From: Mactra quadrangularis
Taxonomy: Eukaryota > Mollusca > Bivalvia > Venerida > Mactridae
Assembly (NCBI GenBank): GCA_025267735.1
Contig: CM046311.1
Span: forward strand, 33,084,895 to 33,148,894
Direction: 5' to 3'
Length of the DNA stretch: 64,000 nt
Every line of letters begins with the position of its first letter. Position 1 is the stretch's first letter. A program made the translations under genes and the position numbers. This document shows, one piece after another, positions 48,630-59,421 of this stretch. The notes beneath the pieces were generated by a model, which had not been told where the DNA came from, did not search any database, and saw only the letters and a program-made list of their open reading frames with translations.

Positions 48630-49210
48630 TCATAAGATTTGATTAATTTAAATTCAATTATTTATAGAACGTGTATCTACTAAATTCAATAATTCATGAA
48701 ATTTATATCAACTTAATTCAATAATTTATGAAATTTGTATCAACTAAATTCAATAATTTATGAAATTAGTATCAACGTAATTCAATTATGCAACAAATTC
48801 GAAACAACATAATGCAATAACTCACATAATTTATGAAAAACTTAATTCGACTATAGTATTTATTAAATTCGTAACAATTAAATTCGTAGTAACTAATCAA
48901 TTCAAGTATTCTTGCAATTGGTATCACCTACATACAATAATTTATGAAAATCGTACCATCTTCATTCATAAATCTATTTACTTCGTATCAATTACATTCT
49001 TTAAGTCATGGAATTTGTATCGACTAAATTCAATACTTTATGAAATTCGTATCAACTACATTCAATCTATTATGAATTTCGTATCAACTTCTCAGTATGA
49101 TTTTAATTTTGTATCAACTACATTCAATTATTTTTAAATTTTGTATCAACTACATTCATGATTTTTGAATTTTGTATCAACTACATTCAATAAGTCATGA
49201 AGTTTGTATA
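48630..49210. repeat. Degenerate 32-bp AT-rich minisatellite, unit 2
   Basis: Same repeat as 46300-46820. Three successive clean units lie at about 48680-48775, so the array predates the duplication and has since drifted. Confidence 0.75.
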
Positions 49211-49554
49211 AACATGTAACGACGTGTTCTATTTCTATATCCTCATCGTGAGATCAAATATTCAAATATAACTACAAGTATTTATATCTTTTCGCCTGGA
49301 ATATTCTGTTTATGTACACACATTTTTAGATGAATTGTCAGGCGATTATTTCAATTTCGAATTATCTCTTGTAGGTTCGCGTCTAAACAAACAAACAATT
49401 GAACTATTTAAGTAGTGTCTAGCTGCCCGCTCTCTGAAGACAAGTATGAGCAACGACTTATGGGTTTATGCAATTTCCAATTTCCATTGCACTCCCAAAT
49501 AGTATGTATTATCCTTTTCCAGATGTAAAGCTCCTCCGTCTTTACCGCTTTTTA

Positions 49555-49627
49555 TACCCCCGCTTCGAAGAAAAGGGGGATATACTACTTCCTGTTTGTC
49601 GCATATTTTTAGATTTTTTCGGGGGTA
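49555..49627. mobile_element. Internally deleted foldback element
   Basis: TACCCCCGCTTCGAAG start and GGGGGTA end as in 50479-50729, with most of the interior missing. The right-hand flank CACTAGT-AGCATTAGCTCACAG is also shared with the larger copy, so the repeat may extend past the inverted repeat. Confidence 0.6.
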
Positions 49628-49946
49628 TCACTAGTTAGCATTAGCTCACAGATTTATTCTACTTGTTTTAAATTTTTTAACTGTTTTTTAAAAATCATTG
49701 TATTTTAAATGGGTATTTATCTCCAATAGTTTAAAATTCAAATAAGGAGATAGAATTTATCTCCTTCTAAAATATGCCTCTGTTATCTGCAATATTAATA
49801 AGAGAAGGAAGCACTTTTCCCCTAATTTCAGTTTGAGGTTAATTTCCCTTAACTAAAAGAAGAGACTACGAATTTGAACGAAGAGCACAAGAAAATCCTT
49901 TGACTAACTACTTAAAAAAAGAAAAGTAAATTTGCCTAATACAAAC

Positions 49947-50166
49947 CTTCGCAATTTATCGAGTCACGGTCTTTCAACTTCTCAATGTCTTCATGCGCGT
50001 TAATTGTCCAGTTACCATCAATACAGGTGTATACATTATTTATAATGCCATTGTCACAATCTAAAATAATTGCTTCGCCATCCCGTACGTAGGAGTATTG
50101 TTGCAGTTCTGAACCATCTTAAGAATTAACTTTTGATTTACCAGACAAATCCGGTACATGACATCC
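49947..50166 (-). pseudogene. Dead CCP exon P2
   Basis: Sister of P1: GCHVPDLSGKSKVNS, then a TAA stop at 50119-50121 where P1 has Lys, then DGSELQQYSYVRDGE, LDCDNGIINNVYTCIDGNWT and INCEG. Four cysteines are kept. Weak acceptor context (ATTAAAAAG). Splicing it after 51288-51530 would shift the frame and stop quickly. Confidence 0.75.
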
Positions 50167-50478
50167 CTTTTTAATAATTACAATTCATTAGAAAATATGG
50201 AATGTTATTTAATTGACGCAAAACCGTGCAAGCATAAATGACAGAGCTCAAAATATAGGGTTAAAATGATTTTAAGAAAATTATGAGCAGTACAATCTTA
50301 CGGCAATCAAAGTCATAAGAGGCGGACTTCACTACTTACCAATGTTGTTTGGTTTTTTTAATTTCCATCCTCGGTCATTAAAGTGCGTGCAAAAGAAAAC
50401 GTGTTTGGGTAAGCATTAAAAATGAAACAATCTATTTCAGATGTAGACAGTATTGAAAATAAGTTTTATAATTCATTA

Positions 50479-50729
50479 TACCCCCGCTTCGAAGAAGAGG
50501 GGGGGTATACTGTTTTACCCTTGTCCGTGTGTGCGTGCGTGCGTCCGTCCGTCCATCCGTCCGTCCGTTACAAAATTTCCGTCGCAGTTTTCTCAGCAAC
50601 TATAACATGCAGCAGCCTAATACGTTGCATATTGCTTCATCCCATAGTCCCATGTGGTGAAAAGCGATTTCATGATCCTTGCTCATCTACTTCCTGTTTG
50701 TCGCATATTTTTAGATTTTTGCGGGGGTA
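50479..50729. mobile_element. Foldback/MITE-like element with CGTC repeats
   Basis: Ends TACCCCCGC and GCGGGGGTA form a 9-bp perfect inverted repeat. The interior has a GTGCGTGC/CGTCCGTC simple tract, then TTACAAAATTTCCGTCGCAG. The CGTCCGTC-bearing repeat type is, from memory, frequent in bivalve genomes. Confidence 0.65.
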
Positions 50730-50759
50730 TCACTAGTGAGCATTAGCTCACAGATTTAC

Positions 50760-51287
50760 TTGTTTTAACAAAATCATCCAGGTGAATAAACCACCATCCC
50801 TTGGTCAATCATACTTATGGTAGAACGCCTTACTATTACACCAACAAGGCACTCATAAAATATGTTGAAATTATATATGTTATTACCATCCCAAACATCC
50901 CCTGTCGTGGATCAGTTTTTTTCATAAACAGTTTTTTTGGGTTTTTTTGTATGCACTATAGTGGACTCTTTTTCAGTGAGAGGTTTTTGTGATTTGTAGT
51001 TAGCAATCTAATTAGTGTCATATAAACACAAATTATGGCTAGCTTACCTAACCTAGATTTCTTGACATTATCCTCAATCAATACTCATACACCCGTTCAC
51101 AAGTCAAATAACCTGTCCCTATATCCTCTATATATAGAGAGGAAATTCGACATTATGATCCAATTTACAAGGAGTTGTATTGCCAGCCAAAGTAAGTATC
51201 AACCAGCAACTCCTTTCGACACTATATCCAAAATTTATGCACGTAATCCACTTTGTCACGTGCTCAGACTCTGTGAATGATACATAC
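50760..51287. other. Spacer with a diverged family 1 SINE body
   Basis: About 51030-51180 resembles the inverted family 1 SINE body (ACCTAACCTAGATTTCTTGA, then GAGGAAATTCGACATTATG). No tRNA head or tail. The remainder is unassigned. Confidence 0.45.
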
Positions 51288-51530
51288 TTTTACATTCTGG
51301 AAACGTCCCATTGTAGTCACTCAACCATTGTTTTCCATCAGGAATCCATTGTCCGGCTCTACACTCGTATTCTATATCATCAGGTTCCATGACGTTACCA
51401 TATTTTTCTGTACAATCAATGATAACTTTGTCGCCATGAATGACTTGCTTCCCACGTGGCATTAGCTCTTTATCATCATTAATTATTATCATTTTACTAC
51501 TGTCATAATCTTCGGGTATCACACAATTAT
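51288..51530 (-). CDS. Gene B exon: CCP-like domain, last open exon
   Basis: Exon of 243 nt, phase 1-1, with TTCACAG acceptor and GTATGT donor. It encodes DNCVIPEDYDSSKMIIIND, VIIDCTEKYGNV, IEYECRAGQWIPDG and NGTFPECKS. It is the subtype of 63590-63847 (SCIVPLEYE and NGEFPQCRK at matching places). It joins in frame from 52609-52779. No compatible next exon was found downstream; the dead exons P2 and P1 are out of phase. Confidence 0.8.
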
Positions 51531-52608
51531 CTGTGAATTATATAACAATCAAGTATTGATAATTTGATAATTGAATTTATTTTCTTCAAAAAGTTCATTT
51601 ACTAGAGAAGAGTGTAGGAAAATATAGACATAATATTAAACTACATACTGCTGTGACAATTATTATTTAAAATTAATGTTTAAGTTACCACAGAAACATA
51701 TTTATACACGTGTATTTAGTATGAGAAATGCGAATCTTTATTCTTTTATTTGTTTTTTATATGTAAGCAGTCATAGTTATTAACAATATCAATTGTTTGT
51801 CTGTTTATTTTTCATTTATCATCTTCAGTTGCTATTCTTATCTTTCAACATCATTATTCAGCTATAGTAAACTTCACCATTAATTAACAAACAATATTGA
51901 TCGACGTCATGTTATCGATGCCTTAACATTTAAACGTAATTGTTTTTTGGTAATTATGATGGCCTCATTAAGATTTTTAATAAATTGTAGAAACTAAAAG
52001 GGAATACCAAGTTTTAGTAAATTAAAAGGTAAATAAAAAGATGGACATAAGGAATGACATAACAATGACATAACAAAATGGTACGCTAAAACTGTCTCTT
52101 ATACAAATTATTTTGTTAACCAGTTTAACCTAATTTTTCTGTTAGTACACAAACTAGGTAAGTTTGTAGCCTCTTATATATGATATATATATAGATAATG
52201 ATATGACATCAGTGAAAAACAACATTTAAACCGTAATGTTCAACATATATATGTATATTTTTGTCACATCCTTTTTACAGGAAATTCGTCACCTTCAGTG
52301 TAATATCAATTTTTATTTTATCGCCGAGTGATCTCAGAAACATATTTTCATTCTTGGCTATGCCACTTGTGAAAATGGGTCATCTAAGTTGACGAGTAAA
52401 AATGAAAAAAATATTTTACATCAGAATTGACGAAAATACTCTTTCTTCCATGCTTAATGTGTGTTTGTTAGAGTTATTTTACACATATCATAACATGGCG
52501 TTATTTCTTTGCCAAGATGTCGACATTCGGCGATGAAAATACAAGAATATTTTTCACTGAATAACAACACATGTAACTGTTAATTAAGAAAATGCTGTAT
52601 GTAAGTAC
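51531..52608. other. Gene B intron
   Basis: AT-rich; no recognised feature. Confidence 0.45.
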
Positions 52609-52779
52609 CTGGAGAACAGAGTGGTATATGGCCACTGCATTTTAACTGTCCACTACCACATGAACAAACATGGTTCAAAGTCTGTGGTAAATTTATTGTA
52701 TATCCTAGATCACATTTAACTTCATAATTATCATATGAATTCTTTGTTATTTCTCCGTTCTTTAACTCTTTACATACAT
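52609..52779 (-). CDS. Gene B exon: CCP-like domain with extra cysteines
   Basis: Exon of 171 nt, phase 1-1, with ATTTTAG acceptor and GTACTT donor. It encodes DVCKELKNGEITKNSYDNYE, VKCDLGYTINLP, HVCSCGSGQLKCSGH and LCSPG. It has the same six-cysteine subtype as 16871-17065, and both are followed (live or dead) by a 63590-type exon, so this pair is an old conserved module order. Confidence 0.82.
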
Positions 52780-53836
52780 CTAAAATAAAGAACATCATTT
52801 TTAATAACAAGACCTTAAATATCGAATGTAACTCGGGCACAACGATACGTGTTGGAGCATTAGTCATGTGGTAGGACGTATGAGAATAGAACGATAGGTC
52901 TTGCGGTCCATAACTAGACATGGGTTGTGTTCATTTCATTGATAAAGGAAATGAATTACTGTATTCTACTCTACCCATGTATCAGTAGTTACCATAATCT
53001 TTCCCAAAATAAATGTGATTTAGATGAAGGATTATCAAGCAAAATTATATTAACGTGAATAATATGAAGCATTAATACATGTATCCGAACGTTGAAAATA
53101 TATCTAGCTAAATCGGATTTTTAGCTCGATTGTGAAACTAGTACTAACAACATTGATCAATTGATAACATCCGAACACTCTTCCTGGTCCCTTAGAATTG
53201 AGCTGATATTATTAATATGTGCTGGTTTGCAAACATTTTCTATTTACAAATGTTATCAGTTTGCAATAGATGATGGGTTGCCACCGGCATGTCATTCTCT
53301 TGGGGTCGGTGACATGTAGAAACCCTCCCACTCAACCTTGTATTAATTTGTAACTCAGTTGTAGTCTGATTATCTTAAGTGTGCATCTTTTTCTTCTACA
53401 CAGGTACGCAACTGTTTATGCCATTAATACGAGTGACGTTTGGTTTTTGGGCAAATAACATTTGTAGCCAAGAAAATTTAATCCTTACCAATTAAAACAT
53501 TTGTTTGTGTTTACAAATAGAATCTCAAAGTTATGATGCAAAGTAAATTATAATTTTGGACAAACTTGGTACATTGTAATTATCTATATTATTGTATGAA
53601 AGTTTATCATTAACTAACTATAAAGGTTTGCGACTGATTGTCAAATTTTACATGAAACATTATGTACTATACAACAAAAACAAACAATATATGTAAAACC
53701 AGTCTATATTATGCTAATTAATACATATTAAAAATCTGACAAAATTAATTCAAATACAAGCAGATACATTCATGTATTGAAACAGACTCAACAGTTGTGA
53801 GGGGATCTAGAACATGGTCCAAATTGTTATTGTTAC
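52780..53836. other. Gene B intron
   Basis: AT-rich; no exon or known element recognised. Confidence 0.45.
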
Positions 53837-54026
53837 CTTGGCTACACTGAAGCTCAGGTTCTGTAAGGATTCCACGTTCACAAGTTACATTATGTATCGG
53901 TAGAACTTGTGGCTTAGGTGTTGAAGTCACTGAAACATTATTTTGGTCAGCATAGTTGTCGTAGTCGTCATATTCTGATTCATCAATTGCCGAACATTTC
54001 ACGTATAAAACCTCGCCATTTCCTAT
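53837..54026 (-). CDS. Gene B exon: second half of split CCP, unit 2
   Basis: Exon of 190 nt, phase 0 start and phase 1 end, with ACTCAG acceptor. It encodes GEVLYVKCSAID, then an acidic Tyr/Asp loop (ESEYDDYDNYADQ), a linker KPQVLPIH, and TCERGILTEPELQCSQ. It joins at phase 0 to 54898-54971. The acidic tyrosine loop between the second and third cysteines is unusual for a CCP and is conserved in the sister exon. Confidence 0.82.
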
Positions 54027-54897
54027 CTGAGTGTATAAAATATGTTAAGTTTCATTGTTATATCATAATATATGATAATTATGAGATAATACTAATTATA
54101 ATACATGAAGTACAGATAATAATGTTTAGATATAATATTTGTTTTTTTTATAATTGTGCAGACAATTAGCCAATGATGGCATTGATGATTAGAATTATAT
54201 TTAATGCAAAACATAACGGGAAAATGTGAATATTGATTTGAAAAACCACCCCAGTCAGCATGACCACATCGAGCCTACTTTGGTTAAAGATCGAATTACA
54301 GTCAAATGAACCGATTTGTAACTGTCGGACTGATGTTGGCTGAAAGTCGGCTAAAGAGTAAAAAATGTTGTAATAATATCTACGTTGCCTCGACGGTCGG
54401 TCAATTTGTAAATTATTACAAAAACGAAACTAAGCGTACATGATATTTAATTATGGACGAATTATAAAACATGCAGTCTTTACTTGCAACATTATTATTG
54501 TTTAAATTGGACATTGGCTTTCATAAATAATATTATTTCTGCTCGATGTTTGAAAATCAACATTTGTTTATGATCGCTTTTAGTTGTTCATAAACACAAC
54601 CACCTTTGCTAGAACATCTAATAACAGGATTCCAAACCATAAAATTCAACTCTATATTTAGTTCATGTCGTCAAAATTTACTAGCTTCTAAATTACCAAT
54701 TACATCGTACTGGTATAATGCACAATGAGTGGGAACTTTGTTTATATATAGAAAACTCATAAAAAATAGTACACGAATAATGATAATGAACTGTCGATTT
54801 GTTATTTTTTAACAAAATATATTTTGTGGAGAGTAAAGTTCACTCCTTATTATTTGATTTTGAAGTAATATAGCGTTGTGGTTTGATCACACTTTAC
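54027..54897. other. Gene B intron, sister of 56645-57874
   Basis: Aligns with the corresponding intron of unit 1. At about 54095-54135 there is one or so copy of the sequence that forms a 35-bp array at 56711-57310 in the sister intron. Confidence 0.6.
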
Positions 54898-54971
54898 CTG
54901 GTCCATAGTTGATAATAGACTGCCATTATTCTTTATGTATGTAAAGTCTTTATTATCTGGTATGAAGCAAC
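54898..54971 (-). CDS. Gene B exon: first half of split CCP, unit 2
   Basis: Exon of 74 nt, phase 1 start and phase 0 end, with TTATAAG acceptor and GTAAAG donor. It encodes CFIPDNKDFTYIKNNGSLLS then TMDQ: first CCP cysteine with PDN strand. It is the sister of 57875-57948. Confidence 0.78.
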
Positions 54972-55726
54972 CTTATAAGAATAAAAATACAAGAGTGTCA
55001 AGAAAACACTTTATTGCTCACCTTAGTACCGTTGATATATATATATTAATCTGAGTATAATCTTGTTATGATATTTTAAGTATTGAACGAATGAATAAAA
55101 AATCAGGATGAGATCTATCTTGATTGTGTTCTCTCACACCTTCCATCACACCAAATGCCTCGAGGCCATATGGAATTTTCTGGATATTCTGACACTTAGT
55201 GTATCACTTTATTAAAAAGAGACATGAACATTCCGAAAGTTACGTAATAAGATATGAAAAACATTTCAATATCAATATAATATTATCTTGAAAAATCGAA
55301 ATACATGTACATGTATTGTGTGTACTCGAACATATAATTGTGAAAATTAAAAAAAGTTTCAAAATGTTGTTTAAGGGATTCGGTGAAATAGTGTGAGGCA
55401 TCTTTACGGGCAATAAACCATCGCTGTCCTTTCCCTGTTTTACCCTAATATCATCTGCAACCCTATCTTGGTGGTATTTTATAAATTTTGTTTGTGTAAC
55501 AAAGTGAAATTGTAAACCTTGAAAATACTGACTTCAATGACTGCGTCATGAATAAAATAACGCAAGGGTCAGCTGATTTATTTATTGGAGTTAACGCCGT
55601 GTCAACACAATTTAGGTCATTTTACGGCGTCAAGGATCAGCTGAACGTAAACCGTAATGAAAATATCTAAAATAAGCAAGTGTGCGAGCGAATAATTCTG
55701 GATCGGGTTTTGATTAAATTGCTTAC
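54972..55726. other. Gene B intron with element relics
   Basis: Holds a solo end of the palindromic TIR element at 55340-55384 (GTGAAAATTAAAAAAAGTTT to GGGATTC) and a family 1 SINE tail at 55575-55632 (TTTATTGGAGTTAACGCCGT). Otherwise it aligns with 57949-58625 of unit 1. Confidence 0.65.
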
Positions 55727-55918
55727 TTGGAATACATTCCTGTACACCCCGAAACTTTCCAAATTCACACACTCCTTGTTTTGTTTCACCTTCGTTTATA
55801 AATTCATACCCAGATTTACAAGTGTATCGAATGGGATAACCATGACGTATCAGACCAACTAATTGTTTTCCATTTGAATTGAATATATCTGTATTTTCTG
55901 GTGATGAGTCGCATCGAG
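55727..55918 (-). CDS. Gene B exon: CCP domain, unit 2
   Basis: Exon of 192 nt, phase 1-1, with TTTCAG acceptor and GTAAGC donor. It encodes ARCDSSPENTDIF, IRYTCKSGYEFINEGETKQG, VCEFGKFRGVQECIP. Three codons shorter than 58626-58826 and 49-249 in the loop before the third cysteine. Confidence 0.83.
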
Positions 55919-56454
55919 CTGAAATTTATAAATTAACATGAATCATTTGATAATGGGATTTTTTTAATTTCTACAATATGTAAGCAGAAAATCATACTTT
56001 CAATAATAATAAAATAAGTAATAAAATAACATTTCATCATAAACCATAAATGCTTCCAAATACTTCTATGAAAATTTGACTATAATGTCAATTTGTATCC
56101 TGTGTATAGGGAGAAGTCATCGGCCTTGTTGAAGGATAGGTAAGAACTGGTTATAGACAGAGATCCGGGAAAGCAAGGTAAGGTGCGCTTGACGCTTAAA
56201 ATGACCAAAAAACGTGTTGACACTGCGTTAAACCCCAAAAACATATTACAAAATTTATAAATATAAACATTATATGCAGTATAACAGAAACAAAAATATA
56301 GGTAAAACCAGTCTATATTAAGCTTAGTAAGACGCATTTAAACTCTGACAAAAAAGTTCTTAGATATTATCAGATACATGCATTGAAAGCCTTTTCATAG
56401 TTGGAACAGCTAATGTATTGAGATCAAGAATAAAGTTCTATTTGTTATTATTAC
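55919..56454. other. Gene B intron with a family 1 SINE fragment
   Basis: 56085-56250 matches the SINE family 1 body and tail on the plus strand (GGAGAAGTCATCGGCC to GCGTTAAACCCC), without the tRNA head. This fragment has no counterpart in the sister intron. Confidence 0.65.
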
Positions 56455-56644
56455 CTTGACTGCACTGAATATCAGGTTCTGAAAGGATTCCACGTTCACA
56501 AGTAACAGTATGTTTCGGTAAAACTTGTGGCTTTTGTGTTAAAGTCACCAAATCTTTCACTTGGTCATCATAGTCGTAGTAGTCGTCAAGTACTAATTCA
56601 TCGATGTCAGAACATTTCACGTATAAAACCTCGCCATTTCTTAT
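56455..56644 (-). CDS. Gene B exon: second half of split CCP, unit 1
   Basis: Exon of 190 nt, phase 0-1, with TTCTTAG acceptor. It encodes GEVLYVKCSDID, an acidic loop (ELVLDDYYDYDDQVKD), KPQVLPKH and TCERGILSEPDIQCSQ. It joins at phase 0 to 57875-57948 and onward to 55727-55918. The DDYYDYDD run fits the general pattern of tyrosine sulfation sites in secreted proteins; that role is inference. Confidence 0.82.
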
Positions 56645-56710
56645 CTAAGAAAAAAACCATGTTCAGATAAACTTGTTCTTATCACAAGATATCATATAAT
56701 ATCACATAAG

Positions 56711-57310
56711 TTATGATACATGTAGTACAGATAATAATGTTTAAATTATGATACATGTAGTACAGATAATAATGTTTAAATTATGAAAAATGAAGTTAAG
56801 ATAATGATGTTTAAATAATGATACATGTAGTACAGATAATAATGTTTAAATTATGATACATGTAGTACAGATAATTATGTTTAAATTATGATACATGTAG
56901 TACAGATAATAATGTTTAAATTATGATACATATAGTACAGATAATAATGTTTAAATTATGATACATGTAGTACAGATAATTATGTTTAAATTATGATACA
57001 TGCAGTACAGATAATAATGTTTAAATTATGATACGTGTAGTACAAATAATAATGTTTAAATTATGATACATGTAGTACAGATAATTATGTTTAAATTATG
57101 ATACGTGTAGTACAGATAATAATGTTTAAATTATGATACATGTAGTACAGATAATAATGTTTAAATTACGATACATGTAGTACAGATAATAATGTTTAAA
57201 TAATGATACATGTAGTACAGATAATTATGTTTGATTATGATACATGTAGTACAGATAATAATGTTTAAATTATAATAAATGTAGTACAGATACTCATGTT
57301 AAAATTATAA
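56711..57310. repeat. 35-bp minisatellite, about 17 copies
   Basis: Unit TTATGATACATGTAGTACAG plus ATAATAATGTTTAAA, mostly in perfect register, within the gene B intron between 56644 and 57875. Only about one copy exists at the sister site (54095-54135), so the array expanded after the units duplicated. Confidence 0.95.
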
Positions 57311-57874
57311 TAAATGTAGAGGAGATTATTATGTTATTAAAAAGTTTTAACAATGCCGGTGTCGCCCCGACGTTGGATCGATTTGAAAATTATTACAAAA
57401 AAGAAACTATGTATATACACTATTTGAATGTGGACGAATCATAAAACACACAGTCTATATTTGCAACATTATTTTTATTATTAAAATTGGATATTGGCTT
57501 TCATTAGTAATATTATTTCTGCTCGATTTTTCAAAATCAACATTTGTTAATCATCGCTTTTAGTAGTTCATAAATACAACCACTTTTGCTAAAACATCTA
57601 ACAACAGCATTCTGAAGCATGAAATTCAACTCTATATTTATGTTATGTCGCCAAAATTCACTAGTTTCTATTACCAATTACATTGTAATGGTATAATGCA
57701 CAATGAGTGGGAACTTTGATTATATATAGACAACTCATAACAATCATAGATGTATAATGATAATTAACTGTCGATTTGTTATTTTTTAACAAAATCGATT
57801 TTGTGGAGAGTAAAGTTCACTCCTTATTATTTGATTTTGAAGTAATATTGCGTTGTACTTTGATCAAACTTTAC
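57311..57874. other. Gene B intron inside the split CCP, unit 1
   Basis: No exon seen. It aligns closely with 54400-54897. Confidence 0.55.
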
Positions 57875-57948
57875 CTGGTCGTCAGTGGATACTACATCAC
57901 CGTTGATCTTCATGTACGTAGAGTCACCATTATCCGGTATAAAGCAAC
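57875..57948 (-). CDS. Gene B exon: first half of split CCP, unit 1
   Basis: Exon of 74 nt, phase 1-0, with TTTTAG acceptor and GTAAAG donor. It encodes CFIPDNGDSTYMKINGDVVS then TDDQ. Joined to 58626-58826 upstream the junction reads ECIPSCFIPDNG and stays open. Confidence 0.8.
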
Positions 57949-58625
57949 CTAAAATAATAAAACAAATACAAGAGGGTCAAGAACACACTTTATTGCTCAC
58001 CTGTGTACCATTGATATATAAATGAAACAGAGTAAATTTCGAATCTTGTAATGAGTTTAGCCAGTACTGAACACCCGAACGAAGAAACATGATGAGATAT
58101 ATCATGATAGTCTTCTATCACACCTTCCATCCACCTCATGGTCGTATGGAATTTCCAGGATTTTCTGACTGTAAATGAATCATTTTTTATACAAGAGATA
58201 TGAAAAATCAAAAAATAACAAAATAAGATGTTACAAAAATAACAATTTCAATATATTATTTTGAAAAATCGAAATACAAGTACATGTAATTGTGAAAATA
58301 AAAAAGTGTTTTAAATGTCACTTTAAGGGCTCTGTGAAAAAGTGTGATGCATCTATACGGGCAATAAACTATCGCCGTCCTTTACCTTTATAACCATTTT
58401 ATTTGATAACATTTTCAAAACCTAGCCAGGCGGTCTTTTATAAATTTTGATTGTGTAACAAAGTGAAAATATAAACCTTCTAAATCACTAAGTTCAATGA
58501 CTGCGTCATGAATATAGTAAAGCAAGAGTCAGCTTAACGTGGCTCGTATTGTAAAATTGCCACATCCAAATTAAACACGGGTGCGACCGAATAATTCTGA
58601 ATCGGGTTTTAATTAAATTGCTTAC
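57949..58625. other. Gene B intron with a TIR-element solo end
   Basis: 58287-58336 matches the right end of the palindromic element 14042-14970 (GTGAAAATAAAAAAGTG to CACTTTAAGGGCTC). The same relic sits at the sister position 55340-55384, so it predates the unit duplication. Confidence 0.65.
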
Positions 58626-58826
58626 TTGGAATACATTCCTGTGCACTTTGAAACTTTCCAAAATCACACACTCCTCGTATAAACTTTTTATCACCTTCGT
58701 TTATAAATTCATATCCAGGTTTACAAGTGTATAGAATGGGATAACCATGAGATATCAGACCAGCTAAGGGTTTTCTATTTAAATATAATATATCTGTATT
58801 TTCTAGTTGCGATGGCTTGCATCGAG
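58626..58826 (-). CDS. Gene B exon: CCP domain, unit 1
   Basis: Exon of 201 nt, phase 1-1, with TTTCAG acceptor and GTAAGC donor. It encodes ARCKPSQLENTDILYLNRKP, LYTCKPGYEFINEGDKKFIR, GVCDFGKFQSAQECIP. Very close to 49-249, including flanking intron, which supports a recent segment duplication. Confidence 0.85.
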
Positions 58827-59226
58827 CTGAAATTTATAAATAACTTTATTTAAAGTCAATTAAAAATAAAACTTTTTCTAACGGAAAACTATACTTTAAA
58901 TAAAAAAAATTTCATCGTATATTTTCAACAAATAACACAAGAGTTCACCGTAAAGCATGAAATCAAAATGTTTAAAATGTTCAATTCAAAGGAATATTCC
59001 TACCTCTTCTTTGAAAATTAAATATGGAAGCCACTTCATATTTCAGACGATTAAACGATGCTTACAAATATTCCATTATTTCAAATGAATGGTACCAACT
59101 GTAAAAACAGTGCTAGTTTGCTTGAAGGAAATGGAAATACATGCTTTTTGGCAGAAGAATGAGGTCAAATTTCGACCCCAAATGGCTAATTAAACACTGG
59201 TGTGTGATTATTCTCTGAGTATTTAC
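58827..59226. other. Gene B intron
   Basis: Aligns almost end to end with 250-666. No other feature. Confidence 0.6.
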
Positions 59227-59421
59227 CTGGTACACACCCTGGAACTTCTGGTATTAATGTCCCATTGTCATTTGTTATGGTCATACGTGTTATATTAACT
59301 ACGTCGTTGAAGTTGAATTCTAAACGCTCTGGACAATAAATCTCATATGACTGTCCATGAGCTATCATATAGTCCTCATATCTCTTGTGTCCATTGTCAG
59401 GAACTTTTACAAAGGCATCAG
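59227..59421 (-). CDS. Gene B exon: degenerate CCP-like domain
   Basis: Exon of 195 nt, phase 1-1, with ATACAG acceptor and GTAAAT donor. It encodes ADAFVKVPDNGHKRYEDYMI, SYEIYCPERLEF, VVNITRMTITNDNG, EVPGCVPG. Only two cysteines, as in 667-861. It can be spliced directly from EGF exon 61655-61759 in frame (EIKADAFVKV), bypassing the orphan half-CCP. Confidence 0.78.

Larger units (their letters stand above)
45590..50166. repeat. Tandem segmental duplication, two units of about 2.4-2.6 kb
   Basis: 45590-47553 and about 47955-50166 align along their length. Both carry CTGACTAACACGATGTA-like starts, the same 32-bp AT-rich minisatellite, the same GTATGAGCAACGACTTATGG words, and a dead CCP exon at the far end. 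The second unit is longer, partly from a foldback copy at 49555-49627. It lies just past the 3' part of gene B. Confidence 0.8.

Noticed and set aside
50422..50736. 104-codon frame with repeated Arg-Pro-Ser/Val
   Set aside because: It is the CGTC simple-repeat tract of a foldback element.
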